Part shown: positions 56,501-60,000 of the stretch, piece by piece | Position numbering within the stretch: position 1 is the stretch's first letter | How the letters are laid out: the number at the start of each line of letters is the position of its first letter | Assembly: GCA_016717705.1 (NCBI GenBank) | Contig: JADKFD010000004.1 | Span: forward strand, 1-60,000 | Source: Rhodanobacteraceae bacterium | GTDB lineage: Bacteria > Pseudomonadota > Gammaproteobacteria > Xanthomonadales > SZUA-5 | DNA: 60,000 nucleotides | Reading direction: 5' to 3' | Translations under genes and position numbers: made by a program | Notes under the pieces: generated by a model | Databases searched by the model: none | What the model was told of the DNA's origin: nothing | What the model saw: the letters and a program-made list of their open reading frames with translations, nothing else

Positions 56501-57081
56501 CAGGCGCTCCTCCGGGTCAGGCGATCGGCATCCAACTGCTGCGGCAGCGCCTGCGCCCCAGCGGCGCGATAGGTGTCCTGCACGAAGCGATAGGCCTTCA
56601 TTTCCTTCACCATCAGGCTGACCCGGCGCTTGAGGGGCAACACCTGTTGCCCGACCTCCTGGAAACCGTTGGTGCCGAAGAAGACCAGCGCGACGTCGTC
56701 GCGCGGTTCGATGAATACCTCGCAGGTCAGGATCGGATAACGCACTTCGGCAAAGCTCAGGACATCGGCGTAGAACACGCGGCCGATGCCGTGGCGGCGG
56801 AAACGCGAGTCGATGACGATCCGGTCGATGTACAGGAAATCGGCAAAATGCTCGCGAAACCAGAGGAAATTCGGGCTGTCGTAGCGCGCCTCGGGCGACA
56901 GCGCGATCTGAAAGCCGGCCAGTTCGCCGTTGTAGTGCGCCACCCGGAAATAACGGGCGACCTCGAACAACTGGCGCATGCGCTCGCGATCGATGGGCAC
57001 GATGCTGCAGCCGGCCGAGTTGTTGAGTGCCCAGACGGCATCCAAGTCCTCGGCCTCGATGTCACGTAAAATCAGGGACAT
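56500..57081 (-). CDS. GNAT-family N-acetyltransferase co-transcribed with minCDE
   Basis: 193 residues. Acetyl-CoA-binding segment IDRIVIDSRFRRHGIGRVFY (R/QxxGxG/A motif as RRHGIG), with GFQIALSPEARYDSPNFLWF before it and TCEVFIEPRDDVALVFFGTN after it. The C-terminal 20 residues are Ala/Gln-rich. Substrate unknown. Its stop codon overlaps the minC ATG, so it is translated with the Min system; this linkage is seen in xanthomonad-type genomes as far as I recall. Confidence 0.88.
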   Translation of the reverse strand: MSLILRDIEAEDLDAVWALNNSAGCSIVPIDRERMRQLFEVARYFRVAHYNGELAGFQIALSPEARYDSPNFLWFREHFADFLYIDRIVIDSRFRRHGIGRVFYADVLSFAEVRYPILTCEVFIEPRDDVALVFFGTNGFQEVGQQVLPLKRRVSLMVKEMKAYRFVQDTYRAAGAQALPQQLDADRLTRRSA

Positions 57082-57332
57082 TGCGGCACTGGGGCTCGTT
57101 GTCGGAAAGTACGTTCAGGTGTGCCCGCGGCACCTGGGCGGGCGGGGCCGGCGAATTATGCACGTGGATGCCGGGCTCGGCGACTTGGGATGCACGCTGC
57201 CTGACAATCGGCATGAACGGCGGCGCCGCGACACAACGCGAACGCATGACTTATGGACTTTCCGCAACCCGGCGCCGATGGTTAGGCTGCGCAGTGGCAA
57301 AACCCCTCTCGTTCAGGCCAATCCAGCCGCGC

Positions 57333-58487
57333 ATGCGCTTCATCCGCACTTACTCGCAGAGTCAGCTTTTGCGTTACGCCGGGTTGTTCACCTGGGCCTG
57401 TGTCGGCGCTTCGCTGCCGTTCATGCCGCGGCTGGTGGCGCCGGGCGCCCATGTCGAGATGGTTGGCACGGTCACTTCCTATCTGGTTTTTGCGATCAGC
57501 TTCTGGCTGCTGACGCGCGAGATCGACCACGGCGGGCGTCGTCCGGTCTATCTGATCGCGCTGGTGGCGATGACTGTGTCGGCACTGGCGATCGGCCACC
57601 TGACCGGGACCGGCATCGGCGCCATCCTGCTGATGGTTTGCGCCAGCGTGCTGCCCTGGGTGTTGCCGCTCGGGCAGGGGGTGTTCTGGCTGCTGCTGCA
57701 AAACCTCGGGATGCTGCCGGTATTCCTGGCGCGCCCGAGCTTCAGCACGCTCGATGCCGTGCTGCAGGTGGGCCTCTACCTCAGCCTGTCGACGCTGACC
57801 TTCATGACCTCCTATGTGGCGCGGCGCCAGACCGAAGCCCGCGAAGAGCTGCGCGTGGTCAATTCGGAGCTGCGCGCCACGCAGCTGTTGCTGGCCGAGG
57901 GCGAGCGCGCCGGCGAGCGCCTGCGCATTTCGCGCGAGTTGCACGATGTCGTCGGCCACCACTTGACCGCGCTCAGCCTGAATCTCGAGGTGGCCAGCCA
58001 TCTGGTGACCGGCAAGGCGCTCGATCACGTGAAACAGGCGCAGTCCGTCAGCAAGCAACTGCTCAGCGACGTGCGCCAGGTGGTCAGCGCGCTGCGTGGC
58101 AGCGACACGGTCGATCTCGATCGCACCCTGCGCGAACTGGTGGCCTCGGCGCCGGCGCCGCAAGTGCATCTGCAGTTGCCGTCGCCGTTTCGCACTGGTG
58201 ACGCCCGTCGCGCGCAGGTCCTGGTGCGTCTGACCCAGGAAATCCTCACCAACGCCATGCGCCACGCCAGAGCGCGTAACCTGTGGCTGAACTTCCGCCA
58301 CGACGGCGATGTGGTCGAACTGGTGGCGCGCGACGACGGTCGCGGCGCGCTCGAGGTCAAGGCCGGCAATGGATTGACCGGAATGCGCGAGCGCCTGGAG
58401 ATTTTTGGAGGATCATTGGATATCGAAACCCGGCCAGGTTACGGATTCGTGGTCCTGGCCCGACTGCCGTTGGAGACAAAATCATGA
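57333..58487 (+). CDS. Membrane sensor histidine kinase, HisKA_3 (DesK/NarX-like)
   Basis: 384 residues. Five to six N-terminal membrane helices (AGLFTWACVGASLPFM, TSYLVFAISFWLLTREI, VYLIALVAMTVSALAIGHLT, AILLMVCASVLPWVLPL, GVFWLLLQNLGMLPVFLARP, LYLSLSTLTFMTSYVARR) form the sensor. HisKA_3 has H204 in ISRELHDVVGHHLTALSLN, then the HATPase (LTQEILTNAMRHARARNLWL, DDGRGALEVKAGNGLTGMRE). Short loops imply it senses the membrane itself or a hydrophobic cue, as DesK does. The stop overlaps the next regulator (ATGA). A longer start at 57246 is possible. It is divergent from the GNAT/min operon; 57082-57332 holds the two promoters but no clear motif. Confidence 0.9.
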   Translation: MRFIRTYSQSQLLRYAGLFTWACVGASLPFMPRLVAPGAHVEMVGTVTSYLVFAISFWLLTREIDHGGRRPVYLIALVAMTVSALAIGHLTGTGIGAILLMVCASVLPWVLPLGQGVFWLLLQNLGMLPVFLARPSFSTLDAVLQVGLYLSLSTLTFMTSYVARRQTEAREELRVVNSELRATQLLLAEGERAGERLRISRELHDVVGHHLTALSLNLEVASHLVTGKALDHVKQAQSVSKQLLSDVRQVVSALRGSDTVDLDRTLRELVASAPAPQVHLQLPSPFRTGDARRAQVLVRLTQEILTNAMRHARARNLWLNFRHDGDVVELVARDDGRGALEVKAGNGLTGMRERLEIFGGSLDIETRPGYGFVVLARLPLETKS

Positions 58488-59140
58488 TTCGTGTGTTCCT
58501 GGTCGACGACCAGACCCTGGTGCGCCAGGGCGTCCGCAGCTTGCTCGAATTGTCCGACGCCGTGACCGTGATCGGCGAGGCGCGCGACGGTGACGAGGCC
58601 ATCGCCGAGATCCCGCGAATCAAGCCGGACGTGGTGTTGCTCGATCTGCGCATGCCCGGCAAGTCGGGTCTGGAGGTGCTCGAGCACCTGTCGCGCAGCG
58701 GCGAATTGCCGCCGACGATCATCCTGACCACTTTCGACGAAGACCAACTGGTGTTGAACGGCCTGCGTGCCGGCGCGCGTGGTTTCCTGCTGAAAGACGT
58801 CTCGCTGGAGCAACTGGTCAACGCGATCAAGACGGTTGCCGAGGGTGGCTCGCTGGTGCAGCCGGGTCTGACCGATCGCCTGTTGCGCGGCGTCAGCCAT
58901 CTGGAGAACAAATTCGCCAGCCTCGACGAGCCGGATCCCTTGACCGAACGCGAGACCGAAATCCTGCGCCTGATGTCGGGCGGTTACTCCAACAAGGAAA
59001 TCGCGCGCTCGCTGGATGTGGCCGAGGGGACCGTCAAGAACCACGTGTCCAACATCCTGTCCAAGCTCGGCGTCCGGGATCGCACGCGCGCGGTCCTTAA
59101 AGCATTGGAATTGGGGCTGGTGCAGGGAGCGAAGCGTTAG
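58484..59140 (+). CDS. LuxR/NarL-family response regulator (partner of the preceding kinase)
   Basis: 218 residues. Receiver domain with D8-D9, phospho-acceptor D54 in VVLLDLRMPGKSG, and K in GFLLKDVSLEQL; LuxR HTH PLTERETEILRLMSGGYSNK then VAEGTVKNHVSNILSKLGVR. It overlaps the kinase gene by four bases, making a standard two-component pair. Target genes are unknown. Followed by type B and D repeats and a terminator-like palindrome before the convergent uvrA. Confidence 0.94.
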   Translation: MIRVFLVDDQTLVRQGVRSLLELSDAVTVIGEARDGDEAIAEIPRIKPDVVLLDLRMPGKSGLEVLEHLSRSGELPPTIILTTFDEDQLVLNGLRAGARGFLLKDVSLEQLVNAIKTVAEGGSLVQPGLTDRLLRGVSHLENKFASLDEPDPLTERETEILRLMSGGYSNKEIARSLDVAEGTVKNHVSNILSKLGVRDRTRAVLKALELGLVQGAKR

Positions 59141-59156
59141 GGGCCTCGTCGGCTCT

Positions 59157-59269
59157 TGTGGGAGCGGATTTACTCCGCGATCGAATGTCGCGAATTCCCT
59201 TGCTGTTGGAGGAGCGACGCGTGCGTCGCAACAGCGCTTCGTCACGTGGGTCCGCGGAGCCCACGTGAC
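59157..59269. repeat. Type B and type D repeats and a 10-bp stem hairpin
   Basis: GTGGGAGCGGATTTACTCCG at about 59158 (type B), GGAGGAGCGACGCGTGCGTCGC at about 59209-59230 (type D variant), and GTCACGTGGG (59241-59250) pairing perfectly with CCCACGTGAC (59260-59269) around TCCGCGGAG. The last hairpin lies between convergent genes and may end both transcripts. Confidence 0.8.
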
Positions 59270-59280
59270 AAGGCGACAAA

Positions 59281-60000
59281 TCAGTGGGTCCGCTGAGCGG
59301 CCGTCGTCACCTGCGCCGCAAACATGCGCGCCAGGAAGTGCCCGGTATGCGAACGCGGATTTGCCGCAATCTGCTCCGGCGTCCCGGTCGCGATGATCTC
59401 GCCGCCGCCATTGCCGCCTTCGGGCCCCAGGTCGATCACCCAGTCGGCCGTCTTGATCACATCCAGATTGTGTTCGATCACCACCACCGTATTGCCGCGC
59501 TCGACCAGTTGGTGCAGCACGCCGAGCAACTGATCGATGTCGTGAAAGTGCAGCCCGGTGGTCGGCTCGTCGAGGATGTAGAGCGTGTTGCCGGTGTCGC
59601 GGCGGCTCAGCTCGCTCGCCAGCTTGACCCGCTGCGCCTCGCCGCCGGACAGCGTGGTCGCCGCCTGGCCCAGCGTGATGTAGGACAGGCCGACATCCAA
59701 CAAGGTTTGCAGCTTGCGCGCCAGCGCCGGCACCGGCTGGAACAGCTTCAACGCGTCTTCGACGGTCATCGCCAGCACGTCGGCGATCGAATGCCCCTTG
59801 TAGTGAATCTCCAGCGTCTCGCGGTTGTAGCGCTTGCCGGAACAGACGTCGCAGGGCACATAGACGTCGGGCAGGAAATGCATCTCCACCTTGATCATGC
59901 CGTCGCCCTGGCAGGCCTCGCAACGGCCGCCCTTGACGTTGAAACTGAAACGACCGGGCTGGTAGCCGCGTGAGCGCGATTCCGGCACCTGAGCGTAGAG
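59281..60000 (-). CDS. uvrA: UvrABC system protein A, C-terminal part (start outside window)
   Basis: ATPase and damage sensor of nucleotide excision repair; 239 codons are present. Visible features: the second zinc module GGRCEACQGDGMIKVEMHFL to VPCDVCSGKRYNRETLEI, the ABC signature YITLGQAATTLSGGEAQRVK, Walker B LYILDEPTTGLHFHDID, and switch VVIEHNLDVIKTADWVIDLG. The end GTPEQIAANPRSHTGHFLAR is typical. The frame is open to base 60000. Confidence 0.96.
   Translation of the reverse strand, partial: LYAQVPESRSRGYQPGRFSFNVKGGRCEACQGDGMIKVEMHFLPDVYVPCDVCSGKRYNRETLEIHYKGHSIADVLAMTVEDALKLFQPVPALARKLQTLLDVGLSYITLGQAATTLSGGEAQRVKLASELSRRDTGNTLYILDEPTTGLHFHDIDQLLGVLHQLVERGNTVVVIEHNLDVIKTADWVIDLGPEGGNGGGEIIATGTPEQIAANPRSHTGHFLARMFAAQVTTAAQRTH

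Overview
The window is a 60-kb piece of a high-GC gammaproteobacterial chromosome. The gene repertoire (short PutA, Acs with a LuxR-type regulator, UbiA, OpdA, GcvT/GcvH, PrmB, MinCDE, RimI, DUF456, a flavin-dependent halogenase, TonB receptor, NTE-type patatin) and the dense intergenic repeats of the GTAGGAGCGC and GTGGGAGCGGATTTACTCCGCGAT type fit Lysobacterales/Xanthomonadales (Rhodanobacteraceae- or Lysobacteraceae-like). No tRNA, rRNA, CRISPR array or complete prophage was seen. Genus assignment is inference.

Layout. 1-6.2 kb: putA (cut by the left edge), a LuxR-type response regulator and acs (proline and acetate catabolism). 6.5-13.4 kb: halogenase, ubiA, oligopeptidase A, cNMP-binding patatin. 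13.6-16 kb: secreted modular endonuclease I. 16-17.5 kb: a REP-rich island with a frameshifted REP-associated tyrosine transposase (RAYT) and an extreme poly-G tract. 17.5-22.6 kb: an AAA+ ATPase and a MacB/LolD-like ABC exporter. 22.8-29.8 kb: a tightly overlapping signalling operon (periplasmic YfiR-like protein, hybrid kinase, REC-GGDEF cyclase, TonB receptor) divergent from an OmpR-type regulator. 30-34.3 kb: an MCE lipid-transport locus (ATPase, MCE protein, lipoprotein) split by about 2 kb of lower-GC decayed DNA, with no permease in sight. 34.3-38.2 kb: a HolD-like protein, rimI, a small secreted protein plus secreted metalloprotease, and a DUF456 protein. 38.5-42.6 kb: gcvT, gcvH, an SRPBCC protein, a PLP dehydratase. 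42.7-46 kb: two divergent secreted proteins and prmB. 46-49 kb: a radical SAM / unknown / PaaK-like adenylating enzyme trio. 49.2-54.5 kb: FMN glutamate-synthase-like protein with an alpha/beta hydrolase, ECF sigma factor, dodecin, membrane protein, HExxH protein. 54.6-60 kb: minCDE with a GNAT gene, a DesK/NarL-type two-component pair and the 3' end of uvrA.

Two cross-cutting themes stand out. First, intergenic DNA carries at least four palindromic repeat families plus 7-bp tandem arrays whose sequence differs at each site but whose period stays at 7; several arrays face each other as inverted arms around a REP. Second, several otherwise good genes are broken by one- or two-base shifts, mostly in homopolymers or CG runs, and long G or C tracts lie in the repeat regions. 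This suggests residual assembly error as much as real gene decay. Functional calls come from motifs read by eye; no database search was run.
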